Source: Nocardia suismassiliense (GTDB lineage: Bacteria; Actinomycetota; Actinomycetes; Mycobacteriales; Mycobacteriaceae). Taken from it: 52,395 nt of DNA. The notes beneath the pieces were generated by a model that was given only the letters and a program-made list of their open reading frames with translations, made no database searches and was not told the DNA's origin. Made by a program: the position numbers and the translations under genes. Where the stretch lies: positions 3,202,274 to 3,254,668 of the forward strand of contig NZ_LT985361.1 of NCBI RefSeq assembly GCF_900269665.1, in the 5' to 3' direction. Shown in pieces: positions 29,597 to 38,619 of this stretch; positions within the stretch are counted from its first letter, which is position 1; every line of letters begins with the position of its first letter.

Positions 29597-30730
29597 TCAG
29601 TGGTTGCGGCGGGATACCATGCCTGCCAGCACCATCAGGTCCGCGGCGGCGGCGGGATCGGCGAGCGCTGCGATCGCCGCGCGTACCCGGCGCTCGGCGA
29701 GCTGCTGGGCGCACTGCCGCCCGCCCGCCGACTCGACCAAGGCCGCGGCCCGAACGGTGTCCATCACAGCGGTGCCCGGATCGCGGCCTAACATCGTCGC
29801 CAGCTCGGCGGCCGCCTCGGTGCCGGAGCCCAGTGCCGAAACCACCGGCAGCGACATGGTGTGGCGGGCAAGGTCACTCGCCGGTTTGCCGGTGATTTTC
29901 GGGTCACCCCAGATCCCGATGAGGTCGTCGACGAACTGGAAGGCCATGCCGAGTTCGCGCCCGAACGTGTCCATCGCCGCGATGGTGGGCGGCTCCGCCT
30001 GCGCGCACAGGGCCCCCAACGCGCACGCACAGCCCATCAGCGCGCCGGTCTTACCCATGGCCATGCGCGCGTACTCCTCGACATCGACGTGCCCGCCCGA
30101 GCGGAACCGGCAATCCGCCTGCTGGCCGTGACACATCTCGATGACCGTCGTTTCCAGCCTGGCGACCGCCGCCGTAGCTGTTTGCGCCGGTAGACCGTCT
30201 ACCAGCATGCGCACCGCGAGGGCGTGCAGCGCGTCGCCGAGCAGCATCGCGTCGGGGATGCCCCACACCGTCCACACGGCGGGCCTGCCGCGCCGGACCT
30301 GGTCGGCATCCATGATGTCGTCGTGCAGGAGGGTGAAATTGTGGACCAGCTCCACCGCGGCCGCCGCCGCGAGCGCGGTGTGCGGGCCGGCTCCGCATGC
30401 CACGGCCGAGCAGACGGTCAACGCGGGCCGCAGGGCCTTACCGACCGGTTGCGGGGTCGCGGTGCCGTCGGCGTCCCACCAGCCGAGGTGGTAGCCGCCC
30501 ATCCGGCGCAGCGGTTCGGGTAATGACGAAATCGCCTCGCGCAGTAGCGGTTCGCATAGCTCGCGAACGTTGGACAGAATCTCTGTGGCCCGGCGGCTCG
30601 TCGCCGCCGAGGTGCTCTCGATCATCAGCACGTACACCTTCCCTAGCGGTGTCGTGGACACGGAATCCGGGTCCCACGACCGGGAACGCCGCGGCTGCTC
30701 GGTATTCGGCCGCCGCGGCGTCGAAGACAT
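29597..30730 (-). CDS. Polyprenyl diphosphate synthase, probable encapsulin cargo
   Basis: A trans-isoprenyl diphosphate synthase of about 377 residues with both Asp-rich motifs, DDIMDADQVRRGR and QFVDDLIGIWGD. It directly follows the encapsulin gene (20 bases) and precedes geosmin synthase (29 bases). From ATG 30730 it has a disordered N-terminal arm of about 40 residues rich in Pro, Arg and Ser, the kind of arm that loads family 2 cargo. However, no clear ribosome site precedes 30730, while AGGGAAGG sits 5 bases before GTG 30631, which would remove most of the arm. The start is therefore open. Polyprenyl synthases are known companions of family 2B shells. Confidence 0.85.
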   Translation of the reverse strand: MSSTPRRPNTEQPRRSRSWDPDSVSTTPLGKVYVLMIESTSAATSRRATEILSNVRELCEPLLREAISSLPEPLRRMGGYHLGWWDADGTATPQPVGKALRPALTVCSAVACGAGPHTALAAAAAVELVHNFTLLHDDIMDADQVRRGRPAVWTVWGIPDAMLLGDALHALAVRMLVDGLPAQTATAAVARLETTVIEMCHGQQADCRFRSGGHVDVEEYARMAMGKTGALMGCACALGALCAQAEPPTIAAMDTFGRELGMAFQFVDDLIGIWGDPKITGKPASDLARHTMSLPVVSALGSGTEAAAELATMLGRDPGTAVMDTVRAAALVESAGGRQCAQQLAERRVRAAIAALADPAAAADLMVLAGMVSRRNH

Positions 30731-30750
30731 CGAGGTCGCTGATCGTCGGG

Positions 30751-32163
30751 TCAGTCCGCTTGGCGGGCGACCAGAACGTTGTCGAGAATGCCGAGCGCGT
30801 CGGGGACGAGGATCGCCGCCGAGTAGTAGCAACTGACCAGGTAAGAAATGATCGACTGGTCGTCGATGCCTTTGAAACGGACGTTGAGGCTCGGCTCGAA
30901 TTCGTCGGGGAGCCCGGTCTGGTGCAAACCGATGACGCCCTGATCCTTTTCGCCGGTGCGCATGGCCAGAATCGAGGTGGTCTGGTTGGTGCTGACCGGG
31001 ATCTTGCTACACGGGAAGATCGGCACCCCGCGCCAAGCGGGCACCCGGTTGCCCTCGATGTCGATGGTGTCCGGGTACAGGCCGCGTTTGGTGCATTCGC
31101 GACCGAAGGCGGCGATCGCTTTCGGATGCGCGATAAAGAGTTTGGTGCTGCGCCGCATGCTGAGCAGCTCGTCCATGTCGTCCGGGGTGGGCGGGCCCGA
31201 CTCGGAGTAGATGCGTTGCTTCAGATCGCAATTGCGCAGCAGACCGAAGTCCGGACTGTTGACGAGGTCGTCCTCGCGGCGTTCGTAGAGCGCCTCGATG
31301 GTCAGTCGCAACTGCTGCTGGGTCTGATTCATCGGGTCGTTGAACAGATCGGCGACGCGGGTGTGCACGCGCAGCACGCTCTGCGCGAGGCTGAGCTCGT
31401 ATTCGCGCGGACGGACGTCGTAGTCCACGAAGGTGCCGTCGATTTCGGGTTCACCCGCGTGGCCCGAGGTGATCTGGATATTCGCTTCGCCCTGTTTGTT
31501 CTGTGGTCGAGCAGCGGCGGCGGCAACCTGGGAGAGTTGCGTGCGGAGTGCGGGTACGTGGTCGAGCACTTCGTCCAGCGCCTGCCGCGGCAGGACCAGC
31601 ACGATGCTCTTGGTGATCGCCTTGACGGTGGCCGGCCAAATGGCCGAGGGGTCGGTGAAACTCTGCTCGCCGACATAGTTGCCGCCGGCCAGGGTGCCGA
31701 GCATGGTCGGCTCGCCGTATTCGCCGGAGCCCATTTTGGCCAGTTTGCCGTGCACGATCAGTATCACTTGATTCATCGGATAGCCGAATTCGGCTACCAC
31801 CGCACCCGGTTCGAATTCGCGCTGTTCGAATCGCCGCGCGAGTGCGCGCAGTACTTCCTCGTCGTCGATATCGCGCAGCGCCGCCATTTCCCGCAGCTCC
31901 ATCGGGATCACCCGGGCCTGCGAGCCGTCGACCGAAAACTCGATCCGGCCGTTTCCGATGGTGTGGGTCAGTCGGCGGTTCACCCGGTACACACCGCCGT
32001 TGACCTGCGTCCACGGCAGCATTCTGGTCAGCCAGCGGGAGGTGATGCCCTGCATCTGGGGTTCGGATTTGGTGGTGGTCGCCAACTGGTGCGCGGCGGT
32101 GGTGCTGAGACTCTTGCGTCCATTGGTCTCAGCGGAGGCAGACACTGGCGTTTCGATTGTCAT
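30751..32163 (-). CDS. Family 2B-type encapsulin shell protein with cNMP-like domain
   Basis: A 470-residue protein in two parts. Residues 20-62 ([15 protein letters not shown], then [10 protein letters not shown] and GGVYRVNRR) and 240-470 match the SrpI-like family 2 encapsulin, an HK97-fold shell. Inserted at about 88-210 is a cyclic-nucleotide-binding-like domain, which defines subfamily 2B; automatic pipelines often call it a Crp/Fnr regulator, but there is no DNA-binding domain. In the phosphate cassette, [20 protein letters not shown] keeps Gly-Glu but has Trp-Pro where the Arg that holds the cyclic phosphate is expected, so classical cAMP binding is doubtful. As first gene of the terpene operon it should self-assemble around cargo enzymes. 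AGGAT lies 5 bases before the ATG. Confidence 0.9.
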   Translation of the reverse strand: MTIETPVSASAETNGRKSLSTTAAHQLATTTKSEPQMQGITSRWLTRMLPWTQVNGGVYRVNRRLTHTIGNGRIEFSVDGSQARVIPMELREMAALRDIDDEEVLRALARRFEQREFEPGAVVAEFGYPMNQVILIVHGKLAKMGSGEYGEPTMLGTLAGGNYVGEQSFTDPSAIWPATVKAITKSIVLVLPRQALDEVLDHVPALRTQLSQVAAAAARPQNKQGEANIQITSGHAGEPEIDGTFVDYDVRPREYELSLAQSVLRVHTRVADLFNDPMNQTQQQLRLTIEALYERREDDLVNSPDFGLLRNCDLKQRIYSESGPPTPDDMDELLSMRRSTKLFIAHPKAIAAFGRECTKRGLYPDTIDIEGNRVPAWRGVPIFPCSKIPVSTNQTTSILAMRTGEKDQGVIGLHQTGLPDEFEPSLNVRFKGIDDQSIISYLVSCYYSAAILVPDALGILDNVLVARQAD

Positions 32164-32666
32164 ATTTGATCCTCACCTCGAAATGGTCACCATGGACGGT
32201 CGGCGCTGAAAGTCCGAATAGGTGATCGTTCAGATTCGACGGTTGTGCACAGCAGGTCGGCAGGCGGCGATGAGCCGGGTGCGGACGGGTCACTCGAGCG
32301 AATGTTGCTATATGACAGTGCATTTCAGACGCTATCGATCTTAAGTCGCGGAACCTGTTGGACGCAGCGAAAATTCGAATATTAGTCGTTATTATTCGGA
32401 TGGTTACGACACGTATTCGATTGGGACAACGGTTGATAACGCTTCGCCGCGGTTTGTGAAAGTCGAGACAAGAGCGCGGCCGGTAGCTATCTTCTGGCTG
32501 TCGAGCCGCGCGGCGCTCGGCAAGGCGCCGGCTACCCGACGGGCAACGACATTGCGCGGCGGAGCACGCCACGCCGCCGTGCAGTGCGCGGGAAGGCTAT
32601 CGTCCGACCGAGTCGCGAGTGCTCAGCTATCCGGTGCGCGGAGCGCGGGCGGATTAGCCTCGAGGT
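32164..32666. other. Non-coding divergent promoter region of the encapsulin operon and DUF2277
   Basis: About 500 bases without a credible gene; open frames here have no family features. The stretch 32300-32420 is clearly AT-richer than the rest of the window, with several TATT and TTAT runs, and probably holds the encapsulin operon promoter. I found no strong inverted repeat and no GlxR/CRP-type TGTGA-N6-TCACA site. The start-proximal 60 bases of the encapsulin side carry its ribosome site. Confidence 0.5.
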
Positions 32667-32948
32667 ATGTGTCGAAACATCACTGCCCTGCGGGGACTAG
32701 AGCCCGCGGCGACGCCGGAGGAGATCCAGGCCGCCGCGCTGCAGTACGTACGCAAGGTCGGCGGGCTGTCCAGCATCTCGGCCGCGACCCAGCCCGCGGT
32801 CGATGCCGCCGTCGCCGACATCGCGGCGGTCACGGCCCGGCTGCTCGCGCAACTACCGGATCGTAAGGTGCCGCCGAAGTCGGTGCCGCCACTGCGCCGC
32901 CCCGAGGTGCAGGCGCGGATCCAGGCCAGGGCGCACTCGCACGACTGA
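32667..32948 (+). CDS. DUF2277 small protein
   Basis: A 93-residue protein starting MCRNITALRG, then PAATPEEIQAAALQYVRKV, which is the DUF2277 signature. The family is widespread in actinobacteria and of unknown function. It is soluble and largely helical, with a basic Pro-rich C-terminus. It stands alone, divergent from the encapsulin operon and about 95 bases before bioY; the palindrome at 33004 lies after it, so it is probably not part of the biotin operon. Confidence 0.85.
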   Translation: MCRNITALRGLEPAATPEEIQAAALQYVRKVGGLSSISAATQPAVDAAVADIAAVTARLLAQLPDRKVPPKSVPPLRRPEVQARIQARAHSHD

Positions 32949-33003
32949 CCACGCGCTCGCCGACGTCCTGCGCGCGTGAGTTCGCTAACGGCGCGCCTGC
33001 TAT

Positions 33004-33020
33004 CTTGAACATCGTTCAAG
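33004..33020. promoter_or_regulatory. BioQ-like operator of the bioY operon
   Basis: CTTGAAC and GTTCAAG form a perfect 7-base palindrome around ATC, 22 bases before the bioY GTG. It matches the TGAAC-N3-GTTMC type sites I recall for the TetR-family biotin repressor BioQ in Corynebacterium and Mycobacterium. A TATCTT that could be the -10 box overlaps its left edge, so repressor binding would block transcription. Confidence 0.8.
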
Positions 33021-33042
33021 CTGGTAGTGGGAGGAAGTCGTC

Positions 33043-33627
33043 GTGGACGGAGTCGAGAACTCTCGGGGGTCGAGGGTCACCTTTTCGGCGCGCGATATCG
33101 CACAGATCGCCGTATTCGCAGCGCTGATCGCGGCGATGGGCCTGCCCGGCGCCATCACCGTCGGCTTCAGCGGGGTGCCGATCACGGTGCAGACGCTGGG
33201 TGTGATCCTGGCCGGCGCGGTGCTCGGCGCGCGCAAGGGAACCGCCGCTGTACTGGTCTTTCTCGCGTTGACGATGATCGGCCTGCCGCTGCTGTCGGGC
33301 GGCCGCACCGGACTGACCGCGATGGCCGGGCCCAGTGCCGGTTACCTCGTCGGGTGGGCGCCCGCGGCACTGGTCATCGGCCTGCTGACCGCGCGGATCC
33401 TGCCGAAGTACCCGCTGATCCTCGGTCTGCTGATCAACGCGTTCGGCGGAATCCTGGTCATCTACCTCTTCGGCACCATCGGGCTGCTGTTGCGCACCGA
33501 CCTGGACTTCTCGCACGCGATCAGCACCAACTTCGCGTTCATCCCCGGCGACCTGGCCAAGGTTGTCGTCGCGACGGTCGTCGCCAAGGGTGTGCATCGC
33601 GCGTACCCCGGCCTGATCCGTGCGTAG
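33043..33627 (+). CDS. bioY: Biotin ECF transporter S component
   Basis: A 194-residue membrane protein with about six helices, the substrate-binding component of an energy-coupling-factor biotin importer. The family landmarks VPITVQTLGVILAGAVLG and GRTGLTAMAGPSAGYLVG are present. The GTG start follows GGAGGA by 8 bases. It leads a six-gene operon in which every gene overlaps the next; BioM and BioN, its energising partners, are encoded three and four genes later. The BioQ-like palindrome upstream indicates repression when biotin is sufficient. Confidence 0.93.
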   Translation: MDGVENSRGSRVTFSARDIAQIAVFAALIAAMGLPGAITVGFSGVPITVQTLGVILAGAVLGARKGTAAVLVFLALTMIGLPLLSGGRTGLTAMAGPSAGYLVGWAPAALVIGLLTARILPKYPLILGLLINAFGGILVIYLFGTIGLLLRTDLDFSHAISTNFAFIPGDLAKVVVATVVAKGVHRAYPGLIRA

Positions 33628-34735
33628 TCCGGAACTCGGCGGCGCCTGCCATCGGCCCGCCCTCGAAATCGACGGCCGCACTTACACTTACGGCCAACTC
33701 GACGCTGCGATCGAGCAGTGGATCGAACGCGACAGCGCGCCCGTCTACGACGCGACGGCACTGTCGGTGCCGGAGGCGTTGATCTGCGTCTGTGCGGCGG
33801 CCCGGCGGGGTGTCCCAGTGCTCGTAGAGAATCCCGAGGCGCGTCCACAGCGTTCAGCTATTCCGTCCTCGGCGTTCCTATTGGTGACGACGTCGGGTTC
33901 TACCGGCCGCCCGCGCCCGCTGGCCCGCACCGCGGCGTCCTGGTTCGACAGTTTTCCCGCGTTCACCGCGATCACCGGTGTCGAGGCCACCGACCGCGTG
34001 CTCATCACCGGTCCCTTGCACGCGACGATGCACCTGTTCGGCGCGCTGCACGCGCTGTGGCGCGGCGCGTGCGTCACCGACGATCCGTCGCGGGCGACGG
34101 TTGTGCACGCGGTGCCCGCGGTGCTTCGGGACGTGGTGCGCAAAGCACCGAGGTTGCGAACGGCGATCGTGGCGGGCATCGCCCTGGACGACGGTGCGCG
34201 AGCGGCGGCCGACGGCCTGGAAATCATCGAGTACTACGGGTCCGCGGAGGTCTCGCTCGTCGCGGCCCGGCGGGTGCCCGAGCCGCTGCGCCTGCTCGAC
34301 GGCGTCGACGCCGATATCCGGGACGGACTGCTCTATGTCCGGACGCCGTACCGCGTGCTCGGCGCTCCCGAATGGTTCAGCGTGGGCGACCTCGCCGAAC
34401 TCGGGCCGAATCGCGAGCTCACGGTCCGGGGCCGCGGCGAATCCGCGATCAATGTCGGCGGCACGACGGTCCTTGCCGAGGAGGTCGAACGCGTCCTTGG
34501 CACGCTCGACGGTGTCGCCGCGGTCGCGGTGATCGGCTCGCCGCACGCGGTGCTCGGCGAGATCGTCACGGCCGCAGTGCAACTCGACGGTGTCGCGATC
34601 GACGCGGTGCGGTCGCAGGCGCGCGGGCTGCTGATGAAGGAGGCCATGCCGCGGCGCTGGGTGCCGCTGCCGACGCTGCCGAGGACGGCCAGCGGGAAAG
34701 TGGCCAGAGGTCAGCTGAAAGACTTGCTGGCATGA
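33620..34735 (+). CDS. Short AMP-dependent acyl-CoA ligase in bioY operon
   Basis: A 371-residue adenylate-forming enzyme, shorter than the usual 500 residues because the N-terminal domain is reduced. The core motifs remain: the P-loop TTSGSTGRPRPLAR, YYGSAEVS, the hinge segment GRGESAINVGG and the catalytic Lys in PRTASGKVARG. It starts at GTG 33620, overlapping bioY by 8 bases, and overlaps the thiolase (ATGA). The operon suggests activation of a carboxylate related to biotin, such as biotin itself, pimelate or desthiobiotin; this is inference. Generic calls would be o-succinylbenzoate or long-chain acyl-CoA ligase. Confidence 0.82.
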   Translation: MRSPELGGACHRPALEIDGRTYTYGQLDAAIEQWIERDSAPVYDATALSVPEALICVCAAARRGVPVLVENPEARPQRSAIPSSAFLLVTTSGSTGRPRPLARTAASWFDSFPAFTAITGVEATDRVLITGPLHATMHLFGALHALWRGACVTDDPSRATVVHAVPAVLRDVVRKAPRLRTAIVAGIALDDGARAAADGLEIIEYYGSAEVSLVAARRVPEPLRLLDGVDADIRDGLLYVRTPYRVLGAPEWFSVGDLAELGPNRELTVRGRGESAINVGGTTVLAEEVERVLGTLDGVAAVAVIGSPHAVLGEIVTAAVQLDGVAIDAVRSQARGLLMKEAMPRRWVPLPTLPRTASGKVARGQLKDLLA

Positions 34736-35859
34736 ATTCGGTCCCCGTTCTGGTAGCGCCGCGTCGGACGCCGATCGGCAATGCCGGGCACGGGTTCGCC
34801 GAGCTGACCACCACCGACCTGGCGGCGCCGGTCTTGCGCGAGGTGCACTCGACGCTGCGTGGCGCGGGCGTGGCCGCCGAGGTGGACGATGTCGTCCTCG
34901 GCAACTGCCTCGGGCCCGGCGGCAATCCGGCGCGGATCGCGGCGTTGCGGGCGGGGCTCGGTGTGCAGGTGCCGGGTGTCACGGTGGATCGGCAATGCGG
35001 GTCCGGTCTCGACGCGGTGCTGCAGGCGGCGTTGCGGGTGCGCAGCGGGGCCGACGAGCTGATTCTGGCCGGCGGTGTCGAGTCGGCGAGCACCGCGCCG
35101 TGGCGGTTCTGGCCGCCGGTCGCGGACGCCGAGCCGGTGCGCTACACCCGGGCTCCCTTTGCGCCACCAGGATTTCCGGATCCCGACATGGGGGTGGCCG
35201 CCGACGATCTCGCGCGTGTGCGTGGCATCAGCCGGGAGCGACAGGACGCGTATGCGGCGCGTTCACACGGTCGCGCGGCGGCGACCGACTTTTCGGCGGA
35301 GATCGTGCCGATCGGCGCGGTACACCGCGACGAACGGATTCGAGCGGGGCTCACCGAGGCTCGGCTCGCGCGGTTGCGGCCCAGTTTCGGCGCCGAGGGG
35401 ACAGCGACGGCGGGCAACTCGTGTGGCATCTCCGACGGTGCGGCGGTGCTGGCGGTGACCAGCGAGGCGCTGGCCGCGGGACTGCCCGCGCTGCGCATAG
35501 TCGGGTCGGCGGTGACCGGATCCGATCCCGCGTACCCGGGTCTCGGGCCGGTGCCCGCGATACGGAAGCTGCTGCGGCGCACCGGGGTCGACGTGAGCGA
35601 GCTCGGGATCATCGAGATCACCGAGGCTTTCGCTACCGTGGTGCTCGCGGTGTCGGACGAACTGGGATTGGACGAATCGAGGATCTGCCCGCAGGGCGGT
35701 GCCATCGCGATGGGGCATCCATGGGGCGCGTCGGGGGCTATCTTGCTGGTGCGGTTGGCAAGTCAGATGTTCAGCGAGGGTGGACCCGCGCTGGGGCTCG
35801 CGGCGTGCGCCATCGGTGGTGGGCAGGGGATCGCCATGCTGGTGGAGCGGGTGTCGTGA
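34732..35859 (+). CDS. Thiolase in bioY operon
   Basis: A 375-residue thiolase with all catalytic parts: Cys in DRQCGSGLDAV, His in GGAIAMGHPWGASG and the second Cys in CAIGGGQG. It is slightly shorter than degradative thiolases. Overlaps on both sides (ATGA with the ligase, GTGA with bioM) couple it tightly to biotin transport. It could cleave a 3-oxoacyl-CoA derived from the biotin side chain or form one on the way to a pimeloyl precursor. No dehydrogenase or hydratase genes are in the operon, so other beta-oxidation steps would come from elsewhere. Confidence 0.87.
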   Translation: MNSVPVLVAPRRTPIGNAGHGFAELTTTDLAAPVLREVHSTLRGAGVAAEVDDVVLGNCLGPGGNPARIAALRAGLGVQVPGVTVDRQCGSGLDAVLQAALRVRSGADELILAGGVESASTAPWRFWPPVADAEPVRYTRAPFAPPGFPDPDMGVAADDLARVRGISRERQDAYAARSHGRAAATDFSAEIVPIGAVHRDERIRAGLTEARLARLRPSFGAEGTATAGNSCGISDGAAVLAVTSEALAAGLPALRIVGSAVTGSDPAYPGLGPVPAIRKLLRRTGVDVSELGIIEITEAFATVVLAVSDELGLDESRICPQGGAIAMGHPWGASGAILLVRLASQMFSEGGPALGLAACAIGGGQGIAMLVERVS

Positions 35860-36536
35860 GTGAGATCGTCTTCTCGTCGGTGAGTCATCACTTCGGCGAT
35901 CGAAAGGTGTTGCGCGGCATCAACCTTCGGATCACCGAGCGTCGGGTCGGCATCATCGGTGCCAACGGCTCCGGCAAATCGACATTGGCGCGCATGATCA
36001 ACGGGTTGCTCACCCCGGCGTCGGGGACCGTCACCGTGGACGGTGTCGACGTGGCGCGCAAGGGCGCGCAGGTGCGGCGCAAGGTCGGGTTCGTATTCAC
36101 CGACCCGGACACCCAGATCGTGATGCCGACCGTCGCGGAGGACCTCGCTTTCTCGCTGCGCCGAACGGGATTGAGCAAGCAGGAGATCGCCGCGCGCGTC
36201 GAGGAGATGCTGGTCCGGTTCGGCCTGCACGAACACGGCGATCATCCCTCGCATCTGCTGTCCGGTGGGCAGAAGCAGTTGCTCGCCATCGGCGCGGTGC
36301 TCATCCGCAGGCCCGAGGTGATCATCGCGGACGAGCCGACCACCCTGCTCGACCTGCGCAATGCGCGGGTGGTCGCCGACGCGCTGGATGCGATGGATCA
36401 GCAGGTGATCGTCGTGACGCATCAGCTGGCGCTGCTGGACAGTTTCGAGCGGGTCATCGTGATCGATGACGGTCTCGTGGCCTTCGACGGAACCCCGGCC
36501 GCCGCCGTCCCCGCCTACCGGGAACTGGTCGAATGA
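35856..36536 (+). CDS. bioM: Biotin ECF transporter ATPase
   Basis: A 226-residue ABC ATPase of the EcfA/CbiO type. Walker A is GANGSGKST, the signature is LSGGQKQ, Walker B is VIIADEPT, and the switch His is in VTHQ. It powers BioY through BioN at the inner face of the membrane. The GTG start overlaps the thiolase stop and its stop overlaps the bioN ATG. Confidence 0.93.
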   Translation: MSEIVFSSVSHHFGDRKVLRGINLRITERRVGIIGANGSGKSTLARMINGLLTPASGTVTVDGVDVARKGAQVRRKVGFVFTDPDTQIVMPTVAEDLAFSLRRTGLSKQEIAARVEEMLVRFGLHEHGDHPSHLLSGGQKQLLAIGAVLIRRPEVIIADEPTTLLDLRNARVVADALDAMDQQVIVVTHQLALLDSFERVIVIDDGLVAFDGTPAAAVPAYRELVE

Positions 36537-37135
36537 TCGGGCTGTACCGGCCAGGTGACTCGCTGCTGCACCGGTTGCCCGCCGGGGTGAAGCTGTTGCT
36601 GTTGATCGTGTCGATCGTGGCGGCAACGGTGTTGGTGCGCAGCCCGATTCAGGTCGGCCTGGTCGGGGTGGTGGTCGCCGGGTTGTTCGCGCTGGCGCGC
36701 ATTCCGTTCGGCGTGGCGGTGGCGCAACTGCGGCCGATGGTGTGGATGTTGCTGATCATCGCGGTGTTCCAGGTGCTGATCACCTCGCCCGCTCGGGCCG
36801 TCGTCGTGTGCGGCGTGCTGTTGATCTCGGTGGCGCTCGCGGCGCTGGTCACGCTCACCACCCGGGTGACCGACCTGCTCGACACCGTGACGCGGGCGCT
36901 CGGGCCGCTGCGCCGGATCGGTGTCGACCCGGAACGCGTCGGTTTGCTACTGGCGCTTGCCATTCGGTGTGTGCCCTTGCTGGCCGGCATCGTGCACGAG
37001 GTGGGCGAGGCGCGGCGGGCCCGTGGGCTGCAATGGTCGATGACGGCGTTGGTGACGCCGGTGCTGGTGCGGGCGTTGCGCACCGCGGACGCGATGGGTG
37101 ACGCGCTGGCCGCGCGAGGAGTGGACGATGAGTGA
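36533..37135 (+). CDS. bioN: Biotin ECF transporter T component
   Basis: A 200-residue EcfT-type membrane protein with four to five helices and two Ala-Arg-Gly coupling-helix motifs (EARRARG near residue 164 and ALAARG near the C-terminus), which dock onto the ATPase. It links BioM to BioY. It overlaps bioM by 4 bases and the second ligase by 8 bases. Confidence 0.92.
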   Translation: MIGLYRPGDSLLHRLPAGVKLLLLIVSIVAATVLVRSPIQVGLVGVVVAGLFALARIPFGVAVAQLRPMVWMLLIIAVFQVLITSPARAVVVCGVLLISVALAALVTLTTRVTDLLDTVTRALGPLRRIGVDPERVGLLLALAIRCVPLLAGIVHEVGEARRARGLQWSMTALVTPVLVRALRTADAMGDALAARGVDDE

Positions 37136-38537
37136 GCTGCTGGCCGAGCGCATCGCCCGGTGCGCCGCCGAGTATCCGGCCTCGTCCGCGGTGATATCCG
37201 CTCGTGAGAGCGTCGACTATCAGGAGTTCTGGTCCCGGGTCACCCGGACGGCGGCGGGACTCGGCGGCATGAATCGTGTTGCGGTGCTGCCGACTTCGGA
37301 TGTGGAATCGCTGGTCGCAGTGACGGCCGCCGCGTACGCGGGTGTCAGTATCGTGCTGCTGCACCGGCATCTGCTGGCGGACCAGCTGTCCGCGGTGCTA
37401 GACCTCGCGAAACCCGGTGCCGTCGTCGCGTCGACGCCGCAGCATCGTCGGCTACGGAAAATGGGGTTCGACGGGGAGATCCAGACCGCTGCCACGCTGG
37501 AATCGGCGGGAGTTCCTTGTCGTGCTCGACCCGACACCGAGCTGCTGGTCGGCATCACCTCCGGCACCACCGGCGCACCAAAGCTGTTCGTGCGCAACCA
37601 GCGATCGTGGGCCACCACCCTCGATCGCTCCGACGCCACCTTCGACATCGGCAACGGGGATCTGGTCTCGGCGCCCGGCGTGCTCGATCACACGCACTTC
37701 CTGTACGGCGCGCTGCATGCCCTCACCCGCGGGGCGACGGTGGACTTGCGACCGGTCATGCAGTCGCTGAACGACGGTGCGACACATCTCTATTCGGTGC
37801 CGACGATCGCCTGGGACGTGGTCCGGTCGGGGACCGGCCCGATCGGCAGCGTCCGCGAGGTGCTGTCCTCGGCGGCCCGGTGGCCGCGCACGGGAAGGCA
37901 AGCGCTGCAAGAGATCCTGCCCAACGCGGCCCTGGTGCATTTCTACGGCGCCTCCGAGCTGAGCTTCGTCTCCTTCGACCGGGGCCTCGGTGACACCGAC
38001 GAGAAATCGGCCGGTGAACTGTTCGGCGGCGTCGAAGCCGACATCCGGGACGGCCTGGTATTCGTGCGCAGCGACATGCTGTTCGACGGTTACCTGACCG
38101 AGCACGGCGTATCCGGCGGACCCGTCGACGGATGGATGACGGTCGGCGACCGAGGCACGGTCATCGAGAATCGGCTGCGCCTGTTCGGCCGGGAGAGCGA
38201 AATGCTGATCCGAGCGGGCCTGAACGTGGAGCCCGCCGCCATCGAATCCGCACTCACCGCGCTGCCGGGCATCGCCGAAGCCGCCTGCATCGGCATCCCC
38301 GACGCCCGCATGGGCGAGGCCCCCGCCGCCGCGATTGTGGTCGACGCCGACGCCCCGACCACCGAGGAGATCTGGCGGCACCTGCGCGCGACCCTGCCCA
38401 GCCCCAGCATCCCGGTCCAATTGCTGACACTGCACAGTTTGCCGCGCACGCCACGCGGCAAGCTCGACCGCCAGGCCCTCGCCGAAGCTCTGGCCGCCGA
38501 TCAGCGAGCGCACGCGGAAGACAATCCCGCCCGTTAG
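37128..38537 (+). CDS. AMP-dependent acyl-CoA ligase, second in bioY operon
   Basis: A 469-residue adenylate-forming enzyme with a fuller N-terminal domain than the first ligase. Motifs are the P-loop TSGTTGAPKLFVRN, FYGASELSFVS, the hinge-region GRESEMLIRAGLNV and the catalytic Lys in PRTPRGKLDRQ. It closes the operon, overlapping bioN by 8 bases. Two different ligases plus a thiolase in a biotin-uptake operon suggest the cell modifies what it imports or builds a biotin precursor; the substrate is unknown. ATG 37128 has GAGGAG about 9 bases upstream. Confidence 0.85.
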   Translation: MSELLAERIARCAAEYPASSAVISARESVDYQEFWSRVTRTAAGLGGMNRVAVLPTSDVESLVAVTAAAYAGVSIVLLHRHLLADQLSAVLDLAKPGAVVASTPQHRRLRKMGFDGEIQTAATLESAGVPCRARPDTELLVGITSGTTGAPKLFVRNQRSWATTLDRSDATFDIGNGDLVSAPGVLDHTHFLYGALHALTRGATVDLRPVMQSLNDGATHLYSVPTIAWDVVRSGTGPIGSVREVLSSAARWPRTGRQALQEILPNAALVHFYGASELSFVSFDRGLGDTDEKSAGELFGGVEADIRDGLVFVRSDMLFDGYLTEHGVSGGPVDGWMTVGDRGTVIENRLRLFGRESEMLIRAGLNVEPAAIESALTALPGIAEAACIGIPDARMGEAPAAAIVVDADAPTTEEIWRHLRATLPSPSIPVQLLTLHSLPRTPRGKLDRQALAEALAADQRAHAEDNPAR

Positions 38538-38619
38538 AAGGGGTGTGCACGTCGCGGGGTGTGTCGTTTCGGGCGTGGGGTGGTGGGGTTGCTTGGCGGG
38601 AAGAGGATGATGGGGGATC

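Noticed and set aside
30751..32163. Reading the cNMP-domain protein as a Crp/Fnr transcription regulator
   Set aside because: There is no helix-turn-helix after the cNMP-like domain, and both flanking parts match the SrpI-type encapsulin shell.
32129..32572. 147-residue minus-strand frame upstream of the encapsulin
   Set aside because: It overlaps the encapsulin start, is rich in Arg, Cys and His, has no ribosome site or family features, and lies in the AT-rich promoter region.
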